A DNA stretch of 64,000 nucleotides from Chryseobacterium viscerum (GCF_025949665.1 NZ_JAPDFT010000001.1:620001-684000); one strand, 5' to 3'; counted from the stretch's first letter, positions 15,194 through 25,118 are shown. Notes: generated from the letters alone by a model not told the origin. Numbers and translations: made by a program.

Positions 15194-16229
15194 ATATAAC
15201 CTGCTGATTCTTTTTATATGGTGTTTTTCATTAACGAATTGTCAGAATAAAAAAATGGAAGAAAAATACAGTTGGCTGGGAACCGTTTCTGCCCCACAGG
15301 AATATCCGATGGAAGTGTATGAAGGAGCTATTGTTGCCGATGGTTTTACTTACAGCTTTGATGCAATCTGGGGAACACAAAATACAGGATGGGGTAAAGA
15401 AGGAGGAACCATGAACGTGACCACCGAAAGAATGAATGCTCCTCATGAGCTGGAATTCACATGGTATTCTCTGGTAGAGAAAAAATTCTATACCGGGAAA
15501 TGGAACCTGGATAAAGAAAAGATAAAAAGCCTTTTTGACGAAGGATTTGTAGATCAGGACACGAAAAAGAAATCTACTTACAGTTCTTTTGTTGTGGGAC
15601 TAGCTCCACAAGGAAGGGTAGTGCTTTGGATGAAAGGTGCAGGAAATCAGAAAGAAGTAGGTGCTTTTCAGGCTCATGATACTGTTATTACCAAAGAAAA
15701 AGCATACGATAACGCACAGTATATGCTGAAAGAAGGCTTTGCGGACAGAATGTTGAAAGATCCGTCTTATAAGACATTCAAGCCGGAAGTTCGGGAGAAA
15801 ATTGAAAAAGAAGGATATCCTGCAGCTGATATTTATAACGTATACAGAGAAAAATACAGCTGGAAACCTTCAGTGATTCTTCCGGAAGGTGCAACATGGA
15901 TAGATTTCGGATTTACCAATTATAACGGTGAGCAGGAAAATCTTTTTGATCAGAGTTTAAAAGCTAATACCTACAAAAGCAGAGCTGTTCCCGGATTCTG
16001 TGGTTTTTACTGGAAAGATAAAAACAACAACAGATATGCGGTATGGATAGACTCTTTTGATGACAAAGAAATATTTGATCTGTTTCAAAAATTAGGTAAG
16101 GGTAAAAACATTGATCTTACCATTAAAGTTAATGAAGACAATACCAAAGTTTTGGTGTTCTTAGAATCTGAAAAAGAAAAGCTGGCTGTTACCAAAGCAA
16201 AAATCAGAGTATCCGGAAAGATAGAATGA
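15180..16229 (+). CDS. DUF2931-type lipoprotein
   Basis: A 349-residue protein with a lipobox (SLTNC, Cys21) after a hydrophobic signal. The mature part starts KYSWLGTVSAPQEYPMEVYEGAIV, the W-x-x-x-x-S-A-P-x-x-Y-P pattern of DUF2931, a family found beside T6SS genes in Bacteroidota. The function is unknown. A lipoprotein encoded directly before a toxic phospholipase is a plausible immunity protein, or an envelope adaptor; both are inference from position. It overlaps the 56-codon ORF upstream. Confidence 0.75.
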   Translation: MVISKYNLLILFIWCFSLTNCQNKKMEEKYSWLGTVSAPQEYPMEVYEGAIVADGFTYSFDAIWGTQNTGWGKEGGTMNVTTERMNAPHELEFTWYSLVEKKFYTGKWNLDKEKIKSLFDEGFVDQDTKKKSTYSSFVVGLAPQGRVVLWMKGAGNQKEVGAFQAHDTVITKEKAYDNAQYMLKEGFADRMLKDPSYKTFKPEVREKIEKEGYPAADIYNVYREKYSWKPSVILPEGATWIDFGFTNYNGEQENLFDQSLKANTYKSRAVPGFCGFYWKDKNNNRYAVWIDSFDDKEIFDLFQKLGKGKNIDLTIKVNEDNTKVLVFLESEKEKLAVTKAKIRVSGKIE

Positions 16230-16263
16230 TAATATTCACTCAGTCAATTTAAAAACAAGAACT

Positions 16264-17676
16264 ATGCACAACAATCAATTTGGAAGTTATACACCATCTG
16301 TATCCAAAGAGGAAGTACTGGATATTACCATTGGGATTTTTTTTGACGGAACCCTGAATAATAAAACCAATACAGACGAAAGAAAAAAAGGGACGGAGGC
16401 TCATAAAAAACATGGCGGAAAAGCTACAGATAATACCAGCTACAATAATGACTGGAGTAATGTAGCCCGTATGTGGGATAATTATGATAAAAACTTCGGT
16501 ATTTATATAGAAGGTATCGGTACACAGGATAAAGAAGGAGATGCTACGCTGGGCTATGCTTTTGGAACAGGAGAAACCGGGATCAGATCAAAAGTGAGAA
16601 AAGGCTGTGAAGAAATCGTAAAAAAGGTGAAAACCATTAAAGCAGAAAAGAAAGCTGATAAAATTGCTGTTCTTACTTTTGATGTATTCGGATTTAGCCG
16701 TGGGGCTGCTGCTGCCCGTAACTTTGTATACGAAATTGGAAAAGCAAAATATAAAGCCACTTCACGCACAGTTGCCAATGAAGCTGTTTCAGTGACTACC
16801 TACTCAGATGATGACGGAAAAGGTGTTGCTTCGGAAGAACTTCCAAAATGGGGACATTTAGGCCTTAAACTTGAAGAAGCAGGATTAAAGGTCGATGTTT
16901 TGAAAGTAAGATTCCTGGGAATTTACGATACGGTTTCTTCCTATTCAAAATACCTGTCACCAGTACCCAATTTCAGCAATGACGTAGAAGAACTGAGCCT
17001 TAATGATATTGGAAAAGCTCAGACGGTAGTTCATTTTATTGCAGAAAACGAGCACAGAGAAAACTTTGACCTGACAAGAGTACATATCGGAACGGAAAAA
17101 ACATTCCCGGGTGTACACTGCGATGTAGGCGGAGCCTATGAAAACGGGCAGGAAACATGGGAAGAAGTTGAAACATCATGGACCACCAGTACCAAATTAA
17201 AAGCATTAAAAACAGAGCTTGAAACAGAAGGATGGTACGAAAAAGACCAGCTTACCATTACTCCCGGATTTTATCTTTCATTAAGAGGATCTCGCTATCT
17301 GCTGAAGACTTTCAGCTATATTCCTTTACATTTTATGGCAGAATATGGGATTGATAAAAATCTTCCTATAACCATAAAGAAACTGACAGACGATAAATAT
17401 TCCATTATGGATGATCAATTTTTAATAGGAATAAAAGATCGTCTCAGAACTTACGTAATGGGAGATGGCAAACCTTATTCTTTCAGACATTATAAAGAAC
17501 TGAGGGACGCCTATGGAGGAAACGAAATTCCGGAAGACCGCCAGACAGCGTATCAGAAAGAAGTAAAAGAACAGGATGATTTAAGATTCCTTCGTCTTCA
17601 TTACCTTCACTGGTCCGCAAGAAGAGAAAAAATCGGGATGGATCCGAGGCCAAACAGAACAAGAGTTATCCATTAG
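16264..17676 (+). CDS. T6SS phospholipase effector, Tle1-like (DUF2235)
   Basis: A 470-residue alpha/beta hydrolase. It begins with the DUF2235 strand ITIGIFFDGTLNN. The nucleophile elbow GFSRGA places Ser145 in a GxSxG motif; LGIYDTVSSY gives D221 and PGVHCDVGGAY gives H284/D286, the expected catalytic and loop residues of Tle1. Tle1 enzymes are phospholipases A that attack membranes of rival cells when injected. No signal peptide, as expected for tube- or spike-loaded cargo. Its immunity gene is not certain; candidates are the lipoprotein at 15180 and those at 22132-27681. Confidence 0.87.
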   Translation: MHNNQFGSYTPSVSKEEVLDITIGIFFDGTLNNKTNTDERKKGTEAHKKHGGKATDNTSYNNDWSNVARMWDNYDKNFGIYIEGIGTQDKEGDATLGYAFGTGETGIRSKVRKGCEEIVKKVKTIKAEKKADKIAVLTFDVFGFSRGAAAARNFVYEIGKAKYKATSRTVANEAVSVTTYSDDDGKGVASEELPKWGHLGLKLEEAGLKVDVLKVRFLGIYDTVSSYSKYLSPVPNFSNDVEELSLNDIGKAQTVVHFIAENEHRENFDLTRVHIGTEKTFPGVHCDVGGAYENGQETWEEVETSWTTSTKLKALKTELETEGWYEKDQLTITPGFYLSLRGSRYLLKTFSYIPLHFMAEYGIDKNLPITIKKLTDDKYSIMDDQFLIGIKDRLRTYVMGDGKPYSFRHYKELRDAYGGNEIPEDRQTAYQKEVKEQDDLRFLRLHYLHWSARREKIGMDPRPNRTRVIH

Positions 17677-17734
17677 AATTAAATCTTTAAACAAAAGATA
17701 TCAGTCAAGAAAGAAATTGAAGCAGGAACATTTT

Positions 17735-18778
17735 ATGCAGAAATATAATATACATACCGTTCAGAAAGATGAAACTTTAAAAAGTATAGCCTCGCTGTAC
17801 GGGTTGGATAAAGATGCATTAAAACTCTTCCATAATAATCATTGCGCTGTTAAGGATATGATCCTGATCAACCTTAACGGGCAGAAAGAACTTTTTATTC
17901 CGAGAACGGCAGTTGCAGATAAAAACAGTCTGGTAAAATTCGGAAGAGGAAACAAACTTGTTTTTCAGCCGGAAACTTCAGTGCGGAAATACAGTGTTGT
18001 CATTACCATTGAAAAAGGAGACGCTCGAAGTGAATTAAAATATGAAACATCAGTTCGCTGGCTGAAAACAGATAAAGGACTTTACTTTTTTGAGATAGAC
18101 AGGACATCCAACCTTTATCTTAATGAAGAAGAAGTTAATGAAATTGCAGATCTGCTGGCGTACAGAACCTCTAAGGTTTTATACCCTCTACAGATCAGTA
18201 CAGATGAACAGGGAAAATTTGGAACAGTAGAAAATGCTGAGGTATTTATCAAAAGATGGCCGGCCGTTAAAGAAGAACTGTATAAAGAATTTGAAGGAGA
18301 GACGGTAGACGAATATTGCGGAAAGATTGAAAAAGTAATCAGCCAGCCTGAAGCCATAGATCTTTACCTTAAAAATGATTATTTTATCCGTGCTTTGTTC
18401 TTTGGGATATACCAACGTTTCGGACCGGACTATATAACAGAAATGACAGCAACTTTTCCGGTAGTGGATAATGCAATTGAACCCAGATACAAGATCACAC
18501 TGCAGACAGATCCGCTAAAAGGAGAAACAGACCTGATTACTGTGGAAGGATCAGGAAAATTATATGAAGAAAGAGATATTGATGATTTTATAAGAAGATC
18601 ACCTTTTTCATTGATTATAGAAGACGAACCGATAATGAATGAAGAAGGAACTTTCAGACTCATAAGCTATTTGAAAGAAGAAACTTCACTTCCGGAATCT
18701 CTTTATCTGGAATGCAGTATCATGCTGCAGGAAGAGAAAAAGATTTCAGTATCAGTTTCAGGAATTGATGAAAACTAA
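17735..18778 (+). CDS. LysM-domain protein of the T6SS island
   Basis: A 347-residue protein started at the ATG at 17735 (MQKYNIHTVQKDE); a TTG 18 bp earlier is the alternative. Residues 6-52 form one LysM domain (HTVQKDETLKSIASLYGLDKDALKLFHN). The remaining 290 residues, with no signal peptide, are not recognised. LysM domains bind peptidoglycan glycan chains but also occur in phage and T6SS spike adaptors such as baseplate hub proteins. Placed between the phospholipase and the PAAR-like gene, it is more likely an effector adaptor or cargo carrier than a cell-wall enzyme (inference). Confidence 0.75.
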   Translation: MQKYNIHTVQKDETLKSIASLYGLDKDALKLFHNNHCAVKDMILINLNGQKELFIPRTAVADKNSLVKFGRGNKLVFQPETSVRKYSVVITIEKGDARSELKYETSVRWLKTDKGLYFFEIDRTSNLYLNEEEVNEIADLLAYRTSKVLYPLQISTDEQGKFGTVENAEVFIKRWPAVKEELYKEFEGETVDEYCGKIEKVISQPEAIDLYLKNDYFIRALFFGIYQRFGPDYITEMTATFPVVDNAIEPRYKITLQTDPLKGETDLITVEGSGKLYEERDIDDFIRRSPFSLIIEDEPIMNEEGTFRLISYLKEETSLPESLYLECSIMLQEEKKISVSVSGIDEN

Positions 18779-18807
18779 ATTACCATTTCACTAAAGATAA
18801 AATTAAT

Positions 18808-19296
18808 ATGGCAGAAAAACATATTGTAGTACAGGGCGCCATGTGCAAATGCCAGTTCGGGCAGGCTCCGGACAAGCTGAAAGTACTTACACACCAAAAA
18901 GAATATGCCAATGATAAAAGCGCTTCCAAAAAACTGATCGTTACTACGAAAGAAATAGGAGCAGCTACATTTGAAAAAAATACCTTCGGAAACTGTACCA
19001 AAATGGGAGTTCCGCCGCCACCTTGCAAAATCATGGTTACAGAATGGCAGAAGTTTTATGATAAAGTACAGCTCAGCAATGGCGGATATATCATTGTAGA
19101 AGACAGCAAAGCCGTATGTGCTGTTGCCGGAACTCCATGCATTGAGATCATAGACCACGGGCAGAGAGCAGAAGCCAGCCAGCAGAACTTTAAAAATGCA
19201 GATAAAGACGTCCAGCAGCAGATTAATCCGTTGGTAGATTCCGAAGAAATGTATAACGAGCAGCCTTCAGGAGGAGGTCAGGATGGTGCAATCTAA
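18808..19296 (+). CDS. PAAR-like spike-tip protein (DUF4280)
   Basis: A 162-residue protein with the DUF4280 pattern: VVQGAMCKCQFGQAPDKLKV near the start, then NTFGNCTKMGVPPPPCKIM and a AVCAVAGTPCIEIIDHGQ strand. The repeated CxC, C and PC positions suit a cone-shaped, metal-stabilised PAAR tip that sharpens VgrG and links effectors. The Gly/Gln-rich C-terminus is likely disordered. It sits 11 bp before the 939-residue protein, which makes that protein its likely cargo. Confidence 0.85.
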   Translation: MAEKHIVVQGAMCKCQFGQAPDKLKVLTHQKEYANDKSASKKLIVTTKEIGAATFEKNTFGNCTKMGVPPPPCKIMVTEWQKFYDKVQLSNGGYIIVEDSKAVCAVAGTPCIEIIDHGQRAEASQQNFKNADKDVQQQINPLVDSEEMYNEQPSGGGQDGAI

Positions 19297-19307
19297 ATGA
19301 TAAAAAA

Positions 19308-22127
19308 ATGGCAAAAGGCGTAAAAAAAATAAAAGTTGTAAGCGGACTGTATTATCCTAAAATGTCTGTACTAGGGCAAAGGGTAACAATAAAACCTGAC
19401 CAATGGGTGCAGTTTGGTATTGACGAATGGCTGCCGGGCACTACAGATGCAGATAAAAAGAAACCTCTTATCTGGATGAGGCAGAACAGCAACAGGAAAA
19501 TTATTATCAATCAGGTATCCTCTGCGGGCGGGTATAAATTTTTAATAGATAAACAATACTGCGGAAGTTATCAATTCTATATAGAAGCCAGTCTTTCAGG
19601 AGTAAGAGATACTAAAAATAATACAGGCCTGTACGTGAAAGGCTGGTGTGAGCCCAAAATTGTAAGCAGTAAGTGGTCCACACAAAAAAACAGCAAAAGC
19701 ATAAAAAACAATAAAAAGATAGAGTATATTTCCTACGGACATATTGTACACCTGAACCTGATGACAGAAGGCCTGAATGGGAATACACTTATTATTGAGC
19801 TGTGGAACCGCCAAACTGCCAAAAAAGATAAGCAGATATGTGTATATACTGATGTACAGGTAATAGATGGTGAAGTGAACCTGAAAATAGAAAACACCTA
19901 TTCCTGGATGGCGCATGTAGATTATATTGTAAACGTAGAGGAATTTTATATTAAAGTAAAAGATGCCGCGTCAAAGCAATATATCAAAGATAGATTGGGT
20001 GATGATCTTCATGCCATCTATCTGAATGTGAAAAATAAAATAGTCACAACCAATACCAATGGAGCCCAGAACCAGACTCCAACGAAAGTATATAAGCCGG
20101 ATGTAAATGCAGTCAGACTTGAACCCTGTAAATTTGAAGTCATCAAAATTACAGAAAGTGAAATAAAAGATGGCAAAGCCAACAATACAACAGCTACAGT
20201 CTTTAAAAACGGAGACGGTGTAAAACAGATAAAATCCGCTGCATTACAGGAACATATTCAGAGAACGATCTTTTATAAATTTGATTCAACAGTCATTGAT
20301 AAAGATGGAGTGGCCATACTGAATAATGTACTCAAATTTCTTCTCGAACACAAAGATGCTACCATGAATCTCAGTGGCTATGCCTGCGTTATAGGAAAAG
20401 AAAATTACAACAAAGGACTTTCACAAAGAAGGGCAGATGTTGTCAAAAAATTCTTTGCAGACGGAGGGTTAGATCCAAAAAGAATCATCTCAGTAGGAAA
20501 AGGAGAAGTAGATCCTACCGATGATAAAATGGGAAGAGATAATATCAAATACAAAAATGAGAAAGACTACGAAAACAACCGTAGAGTAGACATTTCATTC
20601 GTATTCAATGCTCATGATGCCCAGACAATCAATTATGCTGTAGTAGCTCCTACTTCAGCCACTAAAAAAGAACTCATTATTGATGTTACAGGATTTGATA
20701 CCAACAGCTGTTTCAGAGATACCAAAAACAAGCATAAAAAAGAAATTTATATCGTAGACGTAGGGCAGGCAATAGATAAAGGAGATACAAAGAAAAGTTT
20801 CCAGACTCCATCATTCCCTTATGAAGTCTATGCTCCGCTGAGCAGGTATAATTTTGGAGGAGGAGTTGGGTTTGATGCCCAATCAATGACCGTTATGCAA
20901 TATATCTGGCCTGCATCTTCCAGCCCGAATCAGTTTCATATGCACGTACATACCTGCAGGTATTACAGCAATGAGAAAAGAACTACGGTATTAATAAAAG
21001 CATATCCGGATATAAAGTGGAGATTCGCCTTTTTTATCAATCTGAGCAACAGCTTAAGTATAAAATGGCAGAAAATGACTCCCGACAAGCATAAAGAACT
21101 TCGAAGTAAGGCATTAAGCCTTGCCAATGAAGAGAAAGGAAAATACACAGATGTAGAATTCGGAGTGGAGCTTAAGGCCTCTTATGACAAACAAAAAGAT
21201 GGAAGCTATTATTGTAAGCCGGAGCTTACTCTGAAATATAAAGATAAGATCAGTAAACTCTTCTCTATTATTTCTTCCGTTAAAAAAATGTCGCAGGGAA
21301 TCACATCACAGACAAAAGGTGTGGTGTCCAAAGGAGTAGGAAGAAAGCTGCCATTTGAAATAAAATTAAATGCTCCCGCATTATATTTTGGAGCAGAATG
21401 GGAAGCAGATGTAAATGAAGCTCATTCTGATATAGGGACAAAACTGATGCTCTTCATTGAAGCAAAACCTTTGGTTGAGCTGGCCATTGTTTTTGACCTT
21501 TTGGCTTTAATTGTTCAGGCAGGAGTTGCTGTAGCGACGGCCGGAACAGGAAATGCGCTCGCTCTTGAAATCTTCAATATGGTAAGAGAATGGGCAAGCA
21601 AAGGATATGAAACGGAACATGTAGTTATCAATTTTAAAATGTACATTGATCTTGAAGTAAAAGGAAAAGTAGACGGTGTTATCGATGGTTCATTCAGTAC
21701 TGTGAAAGACGGAGCGGAGGTCAATTTTGATCTGAGCTCCAATATAACCGTTGAATTAAAATCCGGACTCGAGTTAAAAGGAATGTTTGTGGTCATCGGA
21801 ACTACAAAAAAACCAGAACTGGAAGGACACATAGAAGGAAAACTAACTGCAGGAGCAACAATGGGAATTACTTCAGGGCATAAATTAAAATATGATTCCA
21901 CAGCCGGAATTTATTATATTCCGAGTTTAAGTATAGACCCATGTGTGGGAACAGTAGTGGTCATGGTAAAAGCCGGATTTACCTATAAAAAAGTAAGCTC
22001 AGACTGGACTCCGGTAAATTATAACAGAACCCGTACATTTTTTGACGGATTTGATATCATGAAATATTTAGCAGAACTAGCAGGTTATGACAACAAAATG
22101 TTACTTTGGGAAAAAAAGAAAAATTAA
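19308..22127 (+). CDS. candidate T6SS effector with central OmpA-like domain
   Basis: A 939-residue protein without signal peptide. Residues 1-300 (VKKIKVVSGLYYPKMSVLGQ...) are not recognised and look like a beta-rich docking region. Residues about 315-435 are a complete OmpA/MotB peptidoglycan-binding domain: TIFYKFDSTVIDKDG, LSGYA, LSQRRADVVKKFF, GKGE and NNRRVDISF. Around 720-765 is a hydrophobic stretch rich in Ala/Val, followed by regularly alternating strands to about 900. No catalytic motif is seen, so pore formation is possible but unproven. Position after the PAAR-like gene and before several lipoproteins suits a periplasm-targeted toxin. Confidence 0.7.
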   Translation: MAKGVKKIKVVSGLYYPKMSVLGQRVTIKPDQWVQFGIDEWLPGTTDADKKKPLIWMRQNSNRKIIINQVSSAGGYKFLIDKQYCGSYQFYIEASLSGVRDTKNNTGLYVKGWCEPKIVSSKWSTQKNSKSIKNNKKIEYISYGHIVHLNLMTEGLNGNTLIIELWNRQTAKKDKQICVYTDVQVIDGEVNLKIENTYSWMAHVDYIVNVEEFYIKVKDAASKQYIKDRLGDDLHAIYLNVKNKIVTTNTNGAQNQTPTKVYKPDVNAVRLEPCKFEVIKITESEIKDGKANNTTATVFKNGDGVKQIKSAALQEHIQRTIFYKFDSTVIDKDGVAILNNVLKFLLEHKDATMNLSGYACVIGKENYNKGLSQRRADVVKKFFADGGLDPKRIISVGKGEVDPTDDKMGRDNIKYKNEKDYENNRRVDISFVFNAHDAQTINYAVVAPTSATKKELIIDVTGFDTNSCFRDTKNKHKKEIYIVDVGQAIDKGDTKKSFQTPSFPYEVYAPLSRYNFGGGVGFDAQSMTVMQYIWPASSSPNQFHMHVHTCRYYSNEKRTTVLIKAYPDIKWRFAFFINLSNSLSIKWQKMTPDKHKELRSKALSLANEEKGKYTDVEFGVELKASYDKQKDGSYYCKPELTLKYKDKISKLFSIISSVKKMSQGITSQTKGVVSKGVGRKLPFEIKLNAPALYFGAEWEADVNEAHSDIGTKLMLFIEAKPLVELAIVFDLLALIVQAGVAVATAGTGNALALEIFNMVREWASKGYETEHVVINFKMYIDLEVKGKVDGVIDGSFSTVKDGAEVNFDLSSNITVELKSGLELKGMFVVIGTTKKPELEGHIEGKLTAGATMGITSGHKLKYDSTAGIYYIPSLSIDPCVGTVVVMVKAGFTYKKVSSDWTPVNYNRTRTFFDGFDIMKYLAELAGYDNKMLLWEKKKN

Positions 22128-22131
22128 AAAT

Positions 22132-22758
22132 ATGTTTATACTTTTAATCATATCTCTGTTTATATCATCATGCAGTACAGCAAAAGAAGATTTATCTACT
22201 ATTCTTTTCCCTGTAAAAAAAGAAAAAATTGTAGGTGGAGCAGACTATACAGAGAAGAAATCCATATTAGATGAAAAGCTTACTGCCTATCAGGTAAAAG
22301 ATATGAATACTTTTAGCTTGTACGGACAGACTTTTGCAAATGAAATTGGAAGCAGCTCTGCAGCCTATGCAGGAAAAAATTATCTTGAGTTTTTAGGAGA
22401 TTCAAAAGAGATAAACGGCTATAAAATTCATCTGTATACCCAGAAGGAAAGCGAAAAACTGGAAAAACTCCTTCTTGATAAATTAGGAAAACCGGCTTTC
22501 GATAAAGGAAACGAAACAGAAAGGAATATCATCTGGGAAACCTCCGGAAAGCTATACATTCTCAATAGTGGAAATGCTGAAATACAAGGAGAAAAAACAA
22601 AAGAATCGGATCTGTTGTGTTTAAATACTAACTTTACCACACTGATCATTAATGCTACTCAGGCTACAAAATATTCTGAATACTTAAAATTCAGGATAAA
22701 AAACAATAAGAAGGTAGAAAATTACCCTTATAGTGTATATAGTAAAGACCAAAATTAA
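22132..22758 (+). CDS. lipoprotein, candidate immunity protein (1)
   Basis: A 208-residue lipoprotein started at the ATG at 22132 (MFILLIISLFISSC, Cys14), 4 bp after the 939-residue gene. A longer frame back to 22087 would overlap that gene. The mature part has YKIHLYTQKESEKLEKLLLDKLGKPAFDKGN followed by IIWETSGKLYILN. A similar layout (IYTEQEKTALLDNLNKTLQKPSF) occurs in the lipoprotein at 26962. No database family is recognised. An envelope lipoprotein directly after a likely periplasm-acting toxin is the usual place of its immunity protein; this is inference. Confidence 0.65.
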   Translation: MFILLIISLFISSCSTAKEDLSTILFPVKKEKIVGGADYTEKKSILDEKLTAYQVKDMNTFSLYGQTFANEIGSSSAAYAGKNYLEFLGDSKEINGYKIHLYTQKESEKLEKLLLDKLGKPAFDKGNETERNIIWETSGKLYILNSGNAEIQGEKTKESDLLCLNTNFTTLIINATQATKYSEYLKFRIKNNKKVENYPYSVYSKDQN

Positions 22759-22770
22759 ATAAAAAGTTGA

Positions 22771-23481
22771 ATGAAAAAGATCGTTATATGCCAAATTGTT
22801 TTGAGCTTTGTTCTCATGAACTGTCAGGAAAAAGGAACAGGTAAATCTGCTTCCCAGACAGCCAATACCAACGTTATAAATAAAACAGCAAACAACACAC
22901 AGGGAAAAATGGATTTTAAAGATCTGAAATTCGGAACCAATGGAGAAGAGGTACTCAAAGGAGTTGGATTAACTGCTAATGACAATGCTTCAGGTGATTT
23001 TAATACCTCGGTGGATTATGTTGAATTTCAATTTCCAAAAGATAAAAACCTGAACCTGTCGTTGTTTAATAACGCCCTGCAACCGGCTGCGGATGACGTT
23101 TCCGTTTTTTATTCAAAGAATGATAAGAAAGTATGGTGCTACGAAATGGTACTTCAGAACAACCCCAATACAGATGCCATTCTGAGTGCTATTGAAAAAA
23201 AAGCAGGTCATAAAGCAGACTTTTCAGATAAAAAAGTAAATACAAAAGAAAGGCCTATTTTCCTTGATGAAAACGGAGAATTCAAAACAGATCACATAGA
23301 AGAAACAATACAGGTCTGGGAAGATAAAGAAGCAAAAACAACTTTCTTTACCATCCATACCGTTAATCTTTCTAAGAAACCCAATGAAAATACATTGAAG
23401 ATTTTTGCTTTAGATAAAACCAGTCCAAAATATAAAGAATGGGTTTCTTACCGCAGTCTCGATATGTTTTACAATAAATAA
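22771..23481 (+). CDS. lipoprotein, candidate immunity protein (2)
   Basis: A 236-residue lipoprotein (MKKIVICQIVLSFVLMNC, Cys18) with a Gln/Asn/Thr-rich linker to about residue 45. MDFKDLKFGTNGEEVLKGVGLTAND resembles the region FNLAKITVGQNINEILKSAGATA of the lipoprotein at 26962, so the two are probably distant paralogues. The function is unknown. It is 12 bp downstream of the previous lipoprotein gene and 8 bp before the next gene, so it is in the same operon. Confidence 0.65.
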   Translation: MKKIVICQIVLSFVLMNCQEKGTGKSASQTANTNVINKTANNTQGKMDFKDLKFGTNGEEVLKGVGLTANDNASGDFNTSVDYVEFQFPKDKNLNLSLFNNALQPAADDVSVFYSKNDKKVWCYEMVLQNNPNTDAILSAIEKKAGHKADFSDKKVNTKERPIFLDENGEFKTDHIEETIQVWEDKEAKTTFFTIHTVNLSKKPNENTLKIFALDKTSPKYKEWVSYRSLDMFYNK

Positions 23482-23489
23482 CCACAATA

Positions 23490-24281
23490 ATGGCTAAAGA
23501 ACCTTACTACACCATTGATTTTACTGCTGTTTATTGCAAATTTGAAGTTCTGGTGAATGACATTCCCGTTATCGCTCTGGAAACCGAAGGACAAATGTCT
23601 CCCAACGTTCCTGTTAATTTCGGAATAAACAGTTCCGGTGAACAGAAAATTGAGATTAAGCTTCTGCCGGTTACAGGAGAACAGCATATAGATTCAAGAA
23701 CAGCATTTCAATATACCATCAAATTATTTGATGTTTTCAATGATCAATTTGTTCACGAAAAAGATTGTGGTAATTTTCAGTTTTCAGAAAAAGAAACTGC
23801 AAAAAAACTACCTTCACTAAGCCATAAATCATCCTTTCAGGCTGAAATTCCTTATGAAATGATGAGCTGGGAACAAAGCCGTGATCTGCTGTCCATTTCA
23901 AAAGATAATTCTTACCTTGGTACCAAACTGGATTCAGCATACAAAAAAATAAGCAGTCTTATCAGCTCAAGGCAGTATGAATCTTACTTTGAAATGATAA
24001 AGAACCGTGAAAAAAATATGGCCTTATCCATGTATTTAAGCGATGCAGATACGAAAGCAAGACTGAACAGCTTATTAGAAGATTTTAATAATGGCTTTGC
24101 AATGATGCCGTTACCGGAAGACAGGATTTTGAAAATCTATGGCAATGGAAAACTGGCAACCTATAAAAAACTGAACGGAGAACCCGCATTTTTCCTTTAT
24201 AAAGAACAAACCGGTGAAGAATTAATGCTGGAGCTGATGTTTCATATTCCACAAGGAAAAGAAGAATTTGAAGTCATTTAA
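23490..24281 (+). CDS. unrecognised soluble protein of the T6SS island
   Basis: A 263-residue protein without signal peptide or transmembrane segment. The N-terminal half (about 1-95) looks like a beta-sandwich (YTIDFTAVYCKFEVLVNDIPVIALE...), the C-terminal half is more helical (SAYKKISSLISSRQYESYFEMI). I recognise no family. Candidates are an effector-loading chaperone or a cytoplasmic immunity protein; the sequence does not decide. It sits 8 bp after a lipoprotein gene. Confidence 0.6.
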   Translation: MAKEPYYTIDFTAVYCKFEVLVNDIPVIALETEGQMSPNVPVNFGINSSGEQKIEIKLLPVTGEQHIDSRTAFQYTIKLFDVFNDQFVHEKDCGNFQFSEKETAKKLPSLSHKSSFQAEIPYEMMSWEQSRDLLSISKDNSYLGTKLDSAYKKISSLISSRQYESYFEMIKNREKNMALSMYLSDADTKARLNSLLEDFNNGFAMMPLPEDRILKIYGNGKLATYKKLNGEPAFFLYKEQTGEELMLELMFHIPQGKEEFEVI

Positions 24282-24341
24282 AAAAGAAATACGGGATAAA
24301 TTCAGATATTTCTACAGGGTTTTAGAATAGAATAAAGGGGA

Positions 24342-25118
24342 GTGAAAAAAGGAAGACCATACATTATATATAGCATTTTAGGAATAATAGCGGCGTGCTT
24401 TATTTATTTTATTCTGTGGGTTATTTTTAAAGATAAAATGCCGCTGCATGAATATGCTTTTGAAATCGCCAATAATTATGACAGCTATGCAGAAAAAGCA
24501 ATCATTTTTCTTCCTTTACTTTTTTTTCTCCTCGTCTTTATCATTGTAATGAAGCCTAATACAGCCAAACGTTTTTTACATCTTCAGTCATCACTTCCGA
24601 CTTCGAAGATTCATTCGGTAGCAAAAGGACTGGCAGAGATTGAAGGAACATTGGTGATGAAAACCCCTTTATCCTCACCAGTGAAGAATGAAGTCTGCAT
24701 CGGATATTATTATACCATTGAGGATATCGACAGAGATTCTGACGGCAAAGAAAGCTACAGAACGATTCATCGGGAAACCCAATGCAGTATTTTCCAGATT
24801 AAAGATGATACTGGCACGATAGAGGTAGAACCTGAAGGAATAGAGCTGGTTTTATTAGAAGAAACCAATGTAAGCAGTCATAGCGGTAAAAGGTACAAAG
24901 AAACGCTTTTAAAAGATGGTCAGAAGATGCTGTTGGTAGGCTATGCCGATTCCAGAAACGGAACACCTTTCATGAGAAAAGATGAACATTATAAAGTCCT
25001 TGGGATTACTTCGTCATCAGGCATCACGGTTTGGAACAAATACCAGCCATTGCTGAAGTCATTTATGTTTACCTGCTCCATCATCCTTTTAATAATTATT
25101 TATATACTTACACAATAA
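24342..25118 (+). CDS. GIDE-domain membrane protein
   Basis: A 258-residue protein with a GTG start at 24342 behind an AAGGGGAG ribosome-binding sequence, one of the few strong ones in this window. Transmembrane segments lie at about 8-28, 52-70 and 236-256. The central domain (about 85-215), with GTLVMKTPLSSPVKNEVCIGYYYTIED and IEVEPEGIELVL, matches the GIDE/BAM domain shared with MUL1-type E3 ligases; there is no RING. Bacterial GIDE proteins are often encoded beside lemA, as here, and are thought to act in envelope or membrane stress. Its stop overlaps the lemA start by 1 bp. Confidence 0.75.
   Translation: MKKGRPYIIYSILGIIAACFIYFILWVIFKDKMPLHEYAFEIANNYDSYAEKAIIFLPLLFFLLVFIIVMKPNTAKRFLHLQSSLPTSKIHSVAKGLAEIEGTLVMKTPLSSPVKNEVCIGYYYTIEDIDRDSDGKESYRTIHRETQCSIFQIKDDTGTIEVEPEGIELVLLEETNVSSHSGKRYKETLLKDGQKMLLVGYADSRNGTPFMRKDEHYKVLGITSSSGITVWNKYQPLLKSFMFTCSIILLIIIYILTQ

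Noticed and set aside
22087..22131. Upstream start of the first island lipoprotein inside the 939-residue gene
   Set aside because: It would put a charged stretch before the signal peptide; the ATG at 22132 gives a standard lipoprotein signal.
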